Part shown: piece after piece, positions 31,067-39,702 of the stretch
Numbering within the stretch: the first letter of the stretch is position 1
Layout of the letters: each line of letters begins with the position of its first letter
NCBI RefSeq assembly: GCF_002894645.1
Contig: NZ_NCQY01000002.1
Location: forward strand, 274,901-338,900
Source: Salinibacter altiplanensis
Lineage (GTDB): Bacteria > Bacteroidota > Rhodothermia > Rhodothermales > Salinibacteraceae
Reading direction: 5' to 3'
DNA length: 64,000 bases
Notes under the pieces: model-generated
Seen by the model: the letters and a program-made list of their open reading frames with translations, nothing else
Database searches by the model: none
What the model was told of the DNA's origin: nothing
Position numbers and translations under genes: made by a program

Positions 31067-32071
31067 TTACTCGTCCGGGTCCTCAGCGTCGGCGGTGCGG
31101 TGTGGGGCCGTGGCCCGGAAGTAGGGCAGCCGGTGGAGGGCCAGGGTGCCGAGGATGCCGGCGATGGTTGAGCAGAGGGTTGCCAGCGTGATGGAGAAGA
31201 AGAGCTGGTTGATCTGCAGGCCCATGATGGCGACCAGGAGCGAGGGGGGGACGAGCTGTACGCTCGACGTGTTGAGCGCCAGGAGCATCACCATGTCGTC
31301 GCTCGCCTTCTCGTCCGACGGGTTCAACTCCTGAAGGTCCTCCATGGCCTTGATGCCGAGGGGGGTGGCGGCGTTGCCCAGGCCGAACACATTTGCCAAG
31401 AGGTTGAGGCTGATGTTGGCGAGGGCCGGGTGGTCGTCTGGAACGTTGGGAAAGAGGGGGCTCAGAATCGGCTGTACGAGGCCGGTCAGGGATTCGATGA
31501 GGCCCGCCTCCTCGCCGATTTTCACGAGCCCCAGCATGAGCCCGAGGACGCCGATGAGGCTGAGGGCAAGCGAGGCGGCCGTTTCGGCAAAGTTGAGGGC
31601 CGCCTGTGCGATGTCGTTCAGCTTGCGGAAGCGCACCGGCTCAAACTGAAGGGCCGTTTCGATCCGGCCCGCGCCGACGGACGCCTGAGACGTGTTCTGG
31701 AGGGTGCCGCGGAGGGCTGGATTGTCATCCGTCGCGTGAAACGACTGAACGGTGGCGAGCGGCTCGGGAAGAGCGGCGTCCGGGTCGAATTCCACCTTTT
31801 GGCCCTCCTGGGTCTGCACGAGGGTGCCGGCGTAGACCGGGTCCGGAACCGGGTCGACATCGTACAAGTCTTGGTAGGTCGACGAGTCGATTCGGATCTC
31901 GACCGGCTGTCGGCGCGCGTCTGGCGTGTACCCGTCGGGAAACTCGAGGGTGACGGGGAGGGGGGCGTCGTTCCGAAACCGATTCTCGGCCAGCTCCTGG
32001 GTGTCTATGGTCAGGGCGAACAGCAGGCTCCCGATAATGAGCCCACTCCAGATGTAGTTGAGCATGGGCAT
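31067..32071 (-). CDS. spmA: SpmA-like membrane protein with periplasmic insertion
   Basis: A 334-residue membrane protein. The first hydrophobic helix (LNYIWSGLIIGSLLFAL) is followed by an insertion of about 120 hydrophilic, acidic residues before the SpmA/gate core (IGVLGLMLGLVKIGEEAGL, LANVFGLGNAATPLGIKAM, LALNTSSVQLVPPSLLVA). Bacillus SpmA lacks such an insertion. ATGs at 32071 and 32065 are both possible. It precedes spmB on the same strand and is divergent from the aspartokinase gene. No sporulation gene is seen nearby. Confidence 0.88.
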   Translation of the reverse strand: MPMLNYIWSGLIIGSLLFALTIDTQELAENRFRNDAPLPVTLEFPDGYTPDARRQPVEIRIDSSTYQDLYDVDPVPDPVYAGTLVQTQEGQKVEFDPDAALPEPLATVQSFHATDDNPALRGTLQNTSQASVGAGRIETALQFEPVRFRKLNDIAQAALNFAETAASLALSLIGVLGLMLGLVKIGEEAGLIESLTGLVQPILSPLFPNVPDDHPALANISLNLLANVFGLGNAATPLGIKAMEDLQELNPSDEKASDDMVMLLALNTSSVQLVPPSLLVAIMGLQINQLFFSITLATLCSTIAGILGTLALHRLPYFRATAPHRTADAEDPDE

Positions 32072-32249
32072 TGGGCGTCGTCGAGCACAGGCGCGAATCG
32101 CTCCTCATCATACGGACTGCCGGTCGGAAGAGAAATCGCGGAGACGTAGTTCGTCGGGGGAGAGCGCCGTGGGCGACGGGAGGAACACTGCCCGAAAATC
32201 GGTGGTTGCAGAGCGCGACGCTTCGTTGTGTGGAGCCCACTGCAAACTC

Positions 32250-33230
32250 GTGTCTGTCCCCTCCTCCCCGCGGTCCAGTTCCCTGAAGTCGCCCCTCGTG
32301 GTGTTCAAATTTGGGGGGACCTCGGTGGGGACGCCGGACCGATTCCGGACTGTCGTGCGACTGATCCGGGAGGCGGCCGCCGAGGGGCGCGTCGTCGCCA
32401 TCGTGTCGGCCCTTTCGGGCGTGTCGCGCCAACTGGCGAGTGCCCTGGAGGCGGCGTCGTCACGGACCGACGGGCCGACGGTCGCAGAGGATCTGGCGGA
32501 CACACTCCGGGCCCGTCACGCCGAGCAGGCCAGGGCGGTGCTGAGTACAGACTGCCAGTCCGCGTACGAGGCGATCCTCGACGAGCGGTTGGCAGCCCTC
32601 CGACGCACCTTCGGGCGCATCGGGCCGGAGAAGGAAGCCCCGGCGGCTCGGGACGCGGTCCTGGCCGTCGGCGAGCAGCTCTCGGTGCCCCTGGTGACCC
32701 TGGCCCTGCGCGACGCCGGACTGTGTGCCCCGCGGTGCGACGCGACAGAGCTCGTCGTCACCGACGATACGTTCGGCGCGGCCCATGTGCAGCGGACGCC
32801 CACGACCGAGCGGGTGCGCTCCTGGTACCGGGCGCTGGCCCCCACGGCCGTGCCCGTCGTCGCGGGGTTTATCGGGGCCACAGAGGCCGGCGCCACGACG
32901 ACGCTCGGCTTTGAGGGCAGCGACTACTCGGCTGCCCTCTTTGCACAGATTCTCCGGGCGCAGGGGCTTACCCGGTTCACCGACGTGGACGGAATCTACA
33001 CCGAGGATCCGGACGCCCACGAAGACGCCGAGCGGATCGACCACTTGTCCATGGAAGAAGCGGTCGATCGCAGTGCGTCGGGGGGGCTAGGCATGCACCC
33101 CAAAACGCTGCGCCCACTTGCCGACGCCGGCATTCCGATGCAGGTGCGGTCCATCGTCGCGCCGGACCGTCCGGGAACCCCGATCGTGCCGGCCGATGGC
33201 ACCGCCGACGCGCTCTGGCCGGCGCCGTGA
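32250..33230 (+). CDS. Aspartokinase lacking ACT regulatory domains
   Basis: Phosphorylates L-aspartate, the first step to lysine, threonine, methionine and related products. The amino-acid-kinase domain is complete: VVFKFGGTSVGT near the start, VVAIVSALSGVSRQL, VPVVAGFIGA, FEGSDYSAALFAQ, FTDVDGIYTEDP and GLGMHPKTLRPL. The 326-residue protein ends straight after the kinase domain (DALWPAP), so the C-terminal ACT domains that normally sense lysine or threonine are missing. The GTG at 32250 is the likely start; the frame is open further upstream without homology. A DapB-like reductase gene follows after 78 bases. Confidence 0.88.
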   Translation: MSVPSSPRSSSLKSPLVVFKFGGTSVGTPDRFRTVVRLIREAAAEGRVVAIVSALSGVSRQLASALEAASSRTDGPTVAEDLADTLRARHAEQARAVLSTDCQSAYEAILDERLAALRRTFGRIGPEKEAPAARDAVLAVGEQLSVPLVTLALRDAGLCAPRCDATELVVTDDTFGAAHVQRTPTTERVRSWYRALAPTAVPVVAGFIGATEAGATTTLGFEGSDYSAALFAQILRAQGLTRFTDVDGIYTEDPDAHEDAERIDHLSMEEAVDRSASGGLGMHPKTLRPLADAGIPMQVRSIVAPDRPGTPIVPADGTADALWPAP

Positions 33231-33308
33231 GGAGCCAACGTCCCGCCCCGGCTGTGGCGTCGGCGCCGGCGTACAGTTCGTTTCTCCCGCCCAACCCCGT
33301 TTCGTTTC

Positions 33309-34337
33309 GTGTCCTCTGATTCCCTTCGTGTCCTACAGTACGGCCTCGGGCCCATCGGGCAGGAGGTTGCCCGGACTGTTCTCAAGAAAGAGCCGTTCAC
33401 CCTGGTTGGAGCCGTGGACATCGATCCGGACAAGGTGGGACGGGAGGTCACCGAGCTGATCGATGGAGATCTCTCGCCCACCGGCGTTCACGTGTCGGAC
33501 GACGCCGAAGCAGCGTTGGCCAATGGTTCGCCCGACGTTGTGCTTCACACGACCACCTCCTTCCTGGAGGGCGTGACGGAGCAACTGATGCAGTGCGCCC
33601 GGGCCGGGGCCCACGTCGTGTCCTCCACCGAAGAACTCTCCTTTCCGTATCACCAGTCGTCCGACGTGGCCGATCAGCTCGATCACGTTGCCCGAGAGCA
33701 CGGAGTTTCGCTCGTTGGCACGGGAGTGAATCCCGGGTACGCCATGGACACGGTGCCCCTCATGGCGACGGCGGGGTGTACCGACGTCTGGGCCGTGCGG
33801 GCGGAGCGGGTCGTTGACGCGGGCAAGCGGCGCGCGCCACTGCAGGCGAAGGTGGGGGCCGGATTGTCGCCCCGGGCGTTCGAGACGAAAAAGGCCGGGG
33901 GAACCTTCGGGCACATCGGTCTTCGCGAGTCCCTGCGGATGGTGGCGGACGGGCTCGGATGGTCGCTGGATGGTGTTGAAGAGATGCTTGAGCCGGTCCA
34001 TGCCGACGCGCCGGTTGACACAGGGGTTCGGCAGGTGGCGGCCGGCGAGGTGGCAGGCATTCACCATACCGCCGTGGGGCAGGTCGGTGGCGAGTCGCGG
34101 CTGACCCTTGACCTCAAGATGTTCGTCGGGGCCGATCCGTCCTACGACGCCGTGACGGTGGACGGAGAGCCGCCCATCGACCTACAGTTCCGTGGGGGCA
34201 TCTTTGGAGACACCGCCACCGTAGGCATGCTGGCAAACACGGCCCCGCTGGTCGCCGATGCTGCGCCCGGGCTGCACACCATGACCGACCTGCCCGTCCC
34301 TCGCGCGTTTGCGACGAGCCCCGCGGCGAGTGCCTGA
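33309..34337 (+). CDS. DapB-fold NAD(P)-dependent oxidoreductase (diaminopentanoate dehydrogenase-like)
   Basis: A 342-residue soluble oxidoreductase. A Rossmann nucleotide-binding start (VLQYGLGPIGQEVARTVL) is followed by VGAVDIDPDKVG and PDVVLHTTTSFLEG. The central segment SLVGTGVNPGYAMDTVPL is characteristic of the dihydrodipicolinate-reductase family branch that includes 2,4-diaminopentanoate dehydrogenase. The start is GTG at 33309, in a short spacer after aspartokinase. The pairing suggests an aspartate-family or diamino-acid role, which is inference. Classical DapB is only about 270 residues, so lysine-pathway identity is not claimed. Confidence 0.72.
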   Translation: MSSDSLRVLQYGLGPIGQEVARTVLKKEPFTLVGAVDIDPDKVGREVTELIDGDLSPTGVHVSDDAEAALANGSPDVVLHTTTSFLEGVTEQLMQCARAGAHVVSSTEELSFPYHQSSDVADQLDHVAREHGVSLVGTGVNPGYAMDTVPLMATAGCTDVWAVRAERVVDAGKRRAPLQAKVGAGLSPRAFETKKAGGTFGHIGLRESLRMVADGLGWSLDGVEEMLEPVHADAPVDTGVRQVAAGEVAGIHHTAVGQVGGESRLTLDLKMFVGADPSYDAVTVDGEPPIDLQFRGGIFGDTATVGMLANTAPLVADAAPGLHTMTDLPVPRAFATSPAASA

Positions 34338-34380
34338 GAAGGGAAAGGGACGCCTACGAGTTTTTAATGTTAGACACGCG

Positions 34381-35088
34381 ATGGGTCTCGTGACCATTCT
34401 GTATCGCGATGAGTGCCTCCTCGTCGTCAATAAGCCGCCCGGACTGCTCTCCCAGCCCGACCACTCCGGGGCCCCGGACGTTGTGTCACGGGGCAAAGAG
34501 ATGCTGTCCGATGGGACGGGGGAGGCGCCGTTTCTTGGGCTGGTGCACCGGCTCGACCGGCCCGCGTCGGGCGTCATGGCACTGGCGCGATCGTCGGAGG
34601 CGGCCCGGCACCTGTCCCGTCAGTTTCGGGAGCGGGTGGTCGAAAAGCGGTACGTCGTGGTCGTGGAGGGCACGCTCAACGGAATCGGATCGTGGGTGGA
34701 CTACATCGCAAAGTCCGATCGACGGGCCCGCCTCGTCGACGCCGACCATCCTGAGGGCAAGCGGGCCGAGCTCGACTGGCAGGTGCTCGAGTCGAACAGT
34801 GCCCGAACGCTCCTGCAGGTGACGCTCCAGACGGGGCGCTCGCATCAGATTCGCCTTCAGGCCGCGAGCCGGGGACACCCGGTGGTGGGGGACGACCGGT
34901 ACGGCGCATCGGCGTCCCTCACGGACCGTGCCATCGCGCTCCACCACGTTCTCCTGCGGGCCGACCACCCCGCTCGCCCGCGTCGCAAGACCATCCGGGC
35001 GCCGCTCCCAGCGTGCTGGTCGGATGTGCTTACCGACGCGATGGACGCGGCCATCCACCGGATGCTCGACCGCGAGCAGCCGTCCTAA
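34381..35088 (+). CDS. RluA-family RNA pseudouridine synthase
   Basis: Isomerises uridine to pseudouridine in rRNA or tRNA. It has 235 residues from the ATG at 34381 (MGLVTILYRDECLLVVNKP). The catalytic motif HRLDRPASGVM (about residues 57-67) contains the essential Asp. KRYVVVVEG, TGRSHQIRLQ and GHPVVGDDRYGA complete the catalytic domain. There is no N-terminal S4 domain, as in RluA/TruC-type enzymes. The target base cannot be assigned. It lies between the reductase and the heme gene hemF. Confidence 0.9.
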   Translation: MGLVTILYRDECLLVVNKPPGLLSQPDHSGAPDVVSRGKEMLSDGTGEAPFLGLVHRLDRPASGVMALARSSEAARHLSRQFRERVVEKRYVVVVEGTLNGIGSWVDYIAKSDRRARLVDADHPEGKRAELDWQVLESNSARTLLQVTLQTGRSHQIRLQAASRGHPVVGDDRYGASASLTDRAIALHHVLLRADHPARPRRKTIRAPLPACWSDVLTDAMDAAIHRMLDREQPS

Positions 35089-35184
35089 AATCCACGGGAA
35101 GATGGGGGCAGGAAAGGTATCGGGGCCCCGGCGAGTCACGTTCAGGCGCTCTCAAATCTCTCGAACGAACTGCAGTCTGCGACC

Positions 35185-36168
35185 ATGGGCGATGATTTTG
35201 ACCGTCTCGAAACCCTTCGTGAGGACCCGCGCGATGACCTTCCAATGGCGCACCGCATGAAGCGGTTCGTGGAGGCCCTGCAGCTTCGGATTACGCGGGC
35301 GCTCGACGACCTCGACCCGGGGACCTCATTCGAGGTGGATCGTTGGTCGCGGGAGGAAGGGGGAGGCGGCATCACGGCGGTGATTGAGGGGGGCGATGTG
35401 TTTGAAAAGGGAGGCGTAAATACCTCTGCGGTCCACGGCGCGCTGCCGGACCGGATGGCCCAAGAGTTCGGCGTCGAGGAGGCGCCGTTCTACGCGACGG
35501 GCCTCTCTCTGGTGGTGCATCCCCGCTCCCCGTACGTCCCTACCGTCCACGCCAATTTCCGCTATTTCGCCCTGGGCGACGACCTCATGGACCCGGTGGA
35601 CCAGTGGTTTGGCGGCGGGGCCGACCTTACCCCGTACTACCCTCGACTCGACGACACTCAGCACTTTCATCGGGTCTGGAAGGACGTGTGCGACCGTCAC
35701 GAGGTGGCCGACTACGCCGCCTTTAAGGACAAATGCGACGACTATTTTTACCTGGATCACCGAGACGAGGCGCGCGGTGTGGGCGGCATCTTCTACGACT
35801 ACCTTCGCGAGGACCCGGAGGGGCTGTTTTTCTTCACGCGGGAGGCCGGCCGGGCCTTTCTCGAGTCGTACCTCCCAATCGTGAAGCGCCGCCGGAACGA
35901 GTCCTACGGGACGCGGGAGAAAGCGCATCAGCGCATCCGTCGGGGGCGGTATGTGGAGTTTAACCTGGTGTACGATCGAGGCACCAAATTTGGGCTGGAG
36001 TCCGACGGCCGCACGGAGAGCATTCTCATGAGCATGCCGCCACAGGTGCAGTGGCCGTACGACCACACGCCGGAGCCAGGCACGCCGGAGGCGGACGCGC
36101 AGTGGTACTTTGCGGCCCGGGATTGGCTGTCTGTGACGGAGGCCGAGGCCCCAGACAGCACCACGTGA
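35185..36168 (+). CDS. hemF: Oxygen-dependent coproporphyrinogen III oxidase
   Basis: Converts coproporphyrinogen III to protoporphyrinogen IX using O2, a late cytosolic heme step. It has 327 residues. Family blocks are GGGGITAVIEGGDVFEKGG, VHPRSPYVPTVHANFRYF, WFGGGADLTPYY (about residues 146-157), GVGGIFYDYL and RRGRYVEFNLVYDRGTKFGL. The start is ATG at 35185, 96 bases after the pseudouridine synthase. It opens a heme cluster with hemH and hemL. Confidence 0.96.
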   Translation: MGDDFDRLETLREDPRDDLPMAHRMKRFVEALQLRITRALDDLDPGTSFEVDRWSREEGGGGITAVIEGGDVFEKGGVNTSAVHGALPDRMAQEFGVEEAPFYATGLSLVVHPRSPYVPTVHANFRYFALGDDLMDPVDQWFGGGADLTPYYPRLDDTQHFHRVWKDVCDRHEVADYAAFKDKCDDYFYLDHRDEARGVGGIFYDYLREDPEGLFFFTREAGRAFLESYLPIVKRRRNESYGTREKAHQRIRRGRYVEFNLVYDRGTKFGLESDGRTESILMSMPPQVQWPYDHTPEPGTPEADAQWYFAARDWLSVTEAEAPDSTT

Positions 36169-36297
36169 AGGCCCTGCTGAGAAGGCGTTTTAGGGCGAAT
36201 TTCAACGCGGTTTAGGAACGGCACGGAAGGGCTAGCGCTCAATCTACCGCTGGTGTCACGCGTTCAAATTCGGCTTCTGAGTGTACGCTCGGTCCGT

Positions 36298-37641
36298 ATG
36301 ACTCCCCTCGACATTCTTCATGCCCACGAGCCCGGTCAGTGGACGCGTCCCGAGGATTGTGTTTCTCAGACCCCTCTTCCGATTGAGGAGGGAGATCGAG
36401 TTGGCGTAGTGTTGTTCAACCTGGGTGGGCCATCGGCCCTGGACGAGGTTGAGCCGTTTCTGTACCGCCTGCTGATGGACCCACTGCTTCTCGACGTACC
36501 GGTCGGGGGACGGATGCGTCAGTGGCTGTCGGCATCGATGGCCTACGTCCGAGCCGGGTCTTTGCGCAAACGCTACGAGCTCATCGGTGGCGACTCCCCC
36601 GTGCCCCGGCTGGCCCAGGAGCAGGCCGCAGTGCTTCAGCGTCACCTCCACGCCCGCTACGGGGGGGCGACCGGCGTGGACTTTCGCACGTACCCGGCGA
36701 TGCGCTACGGACGCCCGTTTCCGGAGACGGTTGCGGCCGACATGGAGGAGGATGAGATTGACAAGGTCATCCTGGTGCCGTCGTATCCGCAGTACTCGGC
36801 TGCCACGACAGGGTCGGCCCTCGCATACTGGAAGGCCTTGGAGGCGGAGGAAGAGCGTCCGCCCTGGCCGACGACCGTCGTGCCCGAGTACGCTGCCAAT
36901 CCGAAGTTTGTACAGGCGCTCTCGGAGCGAATCGACGAAGCCCTGCAACGCTTCCCGCGGCATGAGCGGGACGACGTTGCACTCGTTTTTAGCGCGCATA
37001 ATGCGGTCTTCAGTGCCCAGAGGCGGCCCGAGCCCCCCTACTGCTGCCACGTGCACTCGACCGTGGAGCAGGTGATGCGGCACCGGGAACAGCACCGTCC
37101 CTTCCGGACGGCCTTCCAAAGCGTAATTGGGCCGAGTCACTGGCCCACTCCCTCTCCCTCGGATGCCATCACTGCGCTCGCGGATCGGGGGCATCGCGCG
37201 GTCCTGGTCGTCCCGATTACCTTCGTCACCGATCACGTCAACGTCCGCTACGACCTTGATGTGCGGGTGCGCGAGATGGCGGAGGCAGGCGGAATTGATC
37301 ATTTCGAGGTGACGGCCGGGCTGAATACCCATCCACTGTTGATCGAGGCCCTTGGGGAGGCCACTGTGTCTCAGCTGGACCTGCCCGTCGATGTCAACCA
37401 GCTCCGCCACGAGGGCGACGGACACTCCGGGGCCTATCCGCTCCGGCCCCTCCAGCAGCTTCCCCGGCATAAAGTGACCCACGACGCGGCCTGTCCGTCC
37501 TGTGGACGGCAGGGGGGCGCGCGCCGATGGACGGGTCCGGACCGTTCGACCCAGCCGGAGCCGTCCACCGATCGACCCGCGTCGCCCCCCGACGACCGCT
37601 CGAGCCCCGCCGCGGAATCGCGGCCGAAGGAAGACTCGTAG
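36298..37641 (+). CDS. hemH: Ferrochelatase-family protein with altered active site and CxxC tail
   Basis: Ferrochelatase family; members insert Fe2+ into protoporphyrin IX or coproporphyrin III. It has 447 residues from the ATG at 36298; a GTG at 36253 is the alternative. The core runs to about residue 365, with VGVVLFNLGGPSALDEVEPFL, FRTYPAMRYGRPF and the catalytic-His strand VFSAHNAVFS. The usual SAHxxP proline is absent. Where the family has a conserved Glu after Asp-His (Glu264 in Bacillus subtilis HemH), this protein reads TDHVNVRYDLD, with Asn. A Pro/Ser/Arg-rich tail of about 80 residues contains CPSC. Position between hemF and hemL supports a heme role; normal activity is not assured. 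Confidence 0.85.
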   Translation: MTPLDILHAHEPGQWTRPEDCVSQTPLPIEEGDRVGVVLFNLGGPSALDEVEPFLYRLLMDPLLLDVPVGGRMRQWLSASMAYVRAGSLRKRYELIGGDSPVPRLAQEQAAVLQRHLHARYGGATGVDFRTYPAMRYGRPFPETVAADMEEDEIDKVILVPSYPQYSAATTGSALAYWKALEAEEERPPWPTTVVPEYAANPKFVQALSERIDEALQRFPRHERDDVALVFSAHNAVFSAQRRPEPPYCCHVHSTVEQVMRHREQHRPFRTAFQSVIGPSHWPTPSPSDAITALADRGHRAVLVVPITFVTDHVNVRYDLDVRVREMAEAGGIDHFEVTAGLNTHPLLIEALGEATVSQLDLPVDVNQLRHEGDGHSGAYPLRPLQQLPRHKVTHDAACPSCGRQGGARRWTGPDRSTQPEPSTDRPASPPDDRSSPAAESRPKEDS

Positions 37642-37695
37642 GGAGTGTCTTCGGGGCGGTCCCGCATGCTTTCTGCATTTACCTCATCGCCGACG

Positions 37696-38268
37696 ATGAG
37701 TCTTTCTCTGTCCGATCAGCTATTGCGTACCCTGGCGGCCGTTCCCGTCTCCAGTCCCGTCCTGGACCTGGGATGCGGGGCGGGAGACCACACCGGAGCC
37801 CTGCTGCGCCTCGGGTTTCCCGTCCACGCCTGCGACCCCCGGCCGGAAGCGGTTGAGGATACGCAGGCCGTCGTCCGCGATCTGGTCGACGAGGAGACCG
37901 CGGAGACGTGTGTCCAGCAACTCTCCCTACAGGGGCTCGACGAACTGGAGGCGACCTTTGACTGGGTCATTGCCGACCGGACGGAGGCCCTGGTCGATTC
38001 GCCGGCCGACCTTGCAACTCTCCTCAACAAGAGCCAGAGCCTGCTGGCGCCCGGTGGGTGGGTGTACCTCACCGTTCCGGCGACCACGGACGCCCCTGGC
38101 AAGGCGCCCCACGACGACACTGTAACTCGTTTCGCACCGGCGGACCTCGACACCGATGCTTTGAATATAGCACTGGTGGAGTCCCAGTCGCCCTCGCGCG
38201 TCGAAGAGAACGGAGAGGCTCGGGTCCATGCCCTTTACCGACATGTGAAACGGCCGACGCCCGAATGA
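37696..38268 (+). CDS. Class I SAM-dependent methyltransferase
   Basis: A 190-residue protein whose SAM-binding motif I is VLDLGCGAGDHTGALL (about residues 20-35). An acidic motif II region (VHACDPRPEAVED) and a post-motif strand (FDWVIADRTEAL, then LLAPGGWVYLTVP) follow. It resembles small methyltransferases that act on metabolites or tellurite/thiol compounds; the substrate is unknown. The ATG at 37696 is used; 37666 would add ten residues. Its position inside the heme cluster, between hemH and hemL, makes a tetrapyrrole-linked role worth testing. Confidence 0.75.
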   Translation: MSLSLSDQLLRTLAAVPVSSPVLDLGCGAGDHTGALLRLGFPVHACDPRPEAVEDTQAVVRDLVDEETAETCVQQLSLQGLDELEATFDWVIADRTEALVDSPADLATLLNKSQSLLAPGGWVYLTVPATTDAPGKAPHDDTVTRFAPADLDTDALNIALVESQSPSRVEENGEARVHALYRHVKRPTPE

Positions 38269-38349
38269 CGGCCCCCGAGACGCCGTGCCTTGAGCCCGCA
38301 AAGGCTTCCCCCTGCTCGTCACTGCCTGACCGATCGCGCCACTGATCCC

Positions 38350-39666
38350 ATGGAAGTTGCCCCCTCCGATGTTGACCTGCGGAACAGCCGGCGGTTTTAC
38401 GAGCGTGCCCAGCACTCCATCCCGGGCGGCGTAAACTCTCCCGCCCGTGCCTTTGACAGCGTAGGGGGGACCCCGCTTTTCATCGAACAAGCCAAGGGCG
38501 CGTACCTGGAGGATGCCGACGCGAATGAGTATCTCGACTACGTCGGCTCCTGGGGCCCGATGATCTTTGGGCATGCCCACCCGGACGTGGTCGAGGCCGT
38601 GAAAGACCAGGCCGAAGCGTCTACCTCCTTCGGCGCCCCTACAGAGATCGAGATCGACGTGGCCGACCTGGTGTGCGACCTCGTTCCGTCCGTGGAGAAG
38701 GTGCGGATGGTGAACTCGGGCACCGAGGCGACCATGAGCGCTGCCCGGCTGGCCCGAGGGTACACGGACCGCGACAAGATCATCAAGTTTGAGGGCAACT
38801 ACCACGGCCACGGCGACTTCTTCCTCATCTCCGCCGGGAGCGGGGCCATGACCCTCGGAAAGCCCGACTCGCCCGGCGTGACCGACGGCAACGCAAAAGA
38901 CACGCTCCTGGCCCAGTACAACGATCTGGACCACGTCCAGCGGCTCGTGGACGCCAATCAGGGAGAGGTTGCCTGCATCATCGTGGAGCCGATTGCTGGC
39001 AACATGGGCTGCATTCCGCCGGAGCCCGGCTTCCTGGAGGGGCTGCGGAAGCTGTGTGATGCCCACGACATCGTGCTCGTCTTTGACGAGGTGATGACGG
39101 GCTTTCGGGTGGCGCCGGGCGGGGCCCAGGAGCGCTTCGGCGTGATTCCGGACCTGACCTGCCTGGGCAAAATTATCGGCGGGGGGCTGCCGGTGGGGGC
39201 GTACGGTGGGAAGGAGGAGATCATGGACTACGTTGCGCCCACGGGGCCGGTCTACCAGGCCGGCACCCTCAGCGGCAACCCGCTCGCGATGCGGGCAGGG
39301 CACGCCATCCTCTCCAAGATTGCCGCGGAGAAGGACCGCATCTATGACCAGCTGGAGAACTACGCGGAGGCGCTGCAGGAGGGCACGGAGCACAACCTCG
39401 ACGCGCTGGGGGTGGACTATACGACGCACCAGGTGGGGGCGATGGGCAGCCTCTTTTTCACGGACACGGAGGTCGTGGACCAGGACACGGCCCAGACTGC
39501 GGACACGGAGGCCTACGCCGCCTACTTCCACGCCATGCTGGAGGAGGGCATCTACCTCCCCCCGTCTCAGTTTGAAGCAATGTTCTACGGCACCTGCCAC
39601 GGCGAAGAGGAGCTCGAGACGACCCTGCAGACCCAGCGTCGTGCCCTGAAGCGAGTCCACTCGTAG
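38350..39666 (+). CDS. hemL: Glutamate-1-semialdehyde 2,1-aminomutase
   Basis: PLP enzyme making 5-aminolevulinate in the C5 pathway of tetrapyrrole synthesis. It has 438 residues from the ATG at 38350. Visible motifs are PGGVNSPARAF, MVNSGTEATMSAARLARG, FEGNYHGHGDFFL, VFDEVMTGFRVAPGGAQ and LGKIIGGGLPVGAYGG, whose Lys (about residue 274) forms the Schiff base with PLP. The end FYGTCHGEEELETTL is unremarkable. It is the third heme gene in the cluster; an MFS transporter gene follows after 36 bases. Confidence 0.96.
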   Translation: MEVAPSDVDLRNSRRFYERAQHSIPGGVNSPARAFDSVGGTPLFIEQAKGAYLEDADANEYLDYVGSWGPMIFGHAHPDVVEAVKDQAEASTSFGAPTEIEIDVADLVCDLVPSVEKVRMVNSGTEATMSAARLARGYTDRDKIIKFEGNYHGHGDFFLISAGSGAMTLGKPDSPGVTDGNAKDTLLAQYNDLDHVQRLVDANQGEVACIIVEPIAGNMGCIPPEPGFLEGLRKLCDAHDIVLVFDEVMTGFRVAPGGAQERFGVIPDLTCLGKIIGGGLPVGAYGGKEEIMDYVAPTGPVYQAGTLSGNPLAMRAGHAILSKIAAEKDRIYDQLENYAEALQEGTEHNLDALGVDYTTHQVGAMGSLFFTDTEVVDQDTAQTADTEAYAAYFHAMLEEGIYLPPSQFEAMFYGTCHGEEELETTLQTQRRALKRVHS

Positions 39667-39702
39667 CAGGCGGCCCGTTCCCTTTGTGCTTTCGAATCGA
39701 AC

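Noticed and set aside
30464-32071. SpmA/SpmB taken as evidence for sporulation
   Set aside because: These gate-domain proteins occur in many non-sporulating bacteria, and no other spore gene is present.
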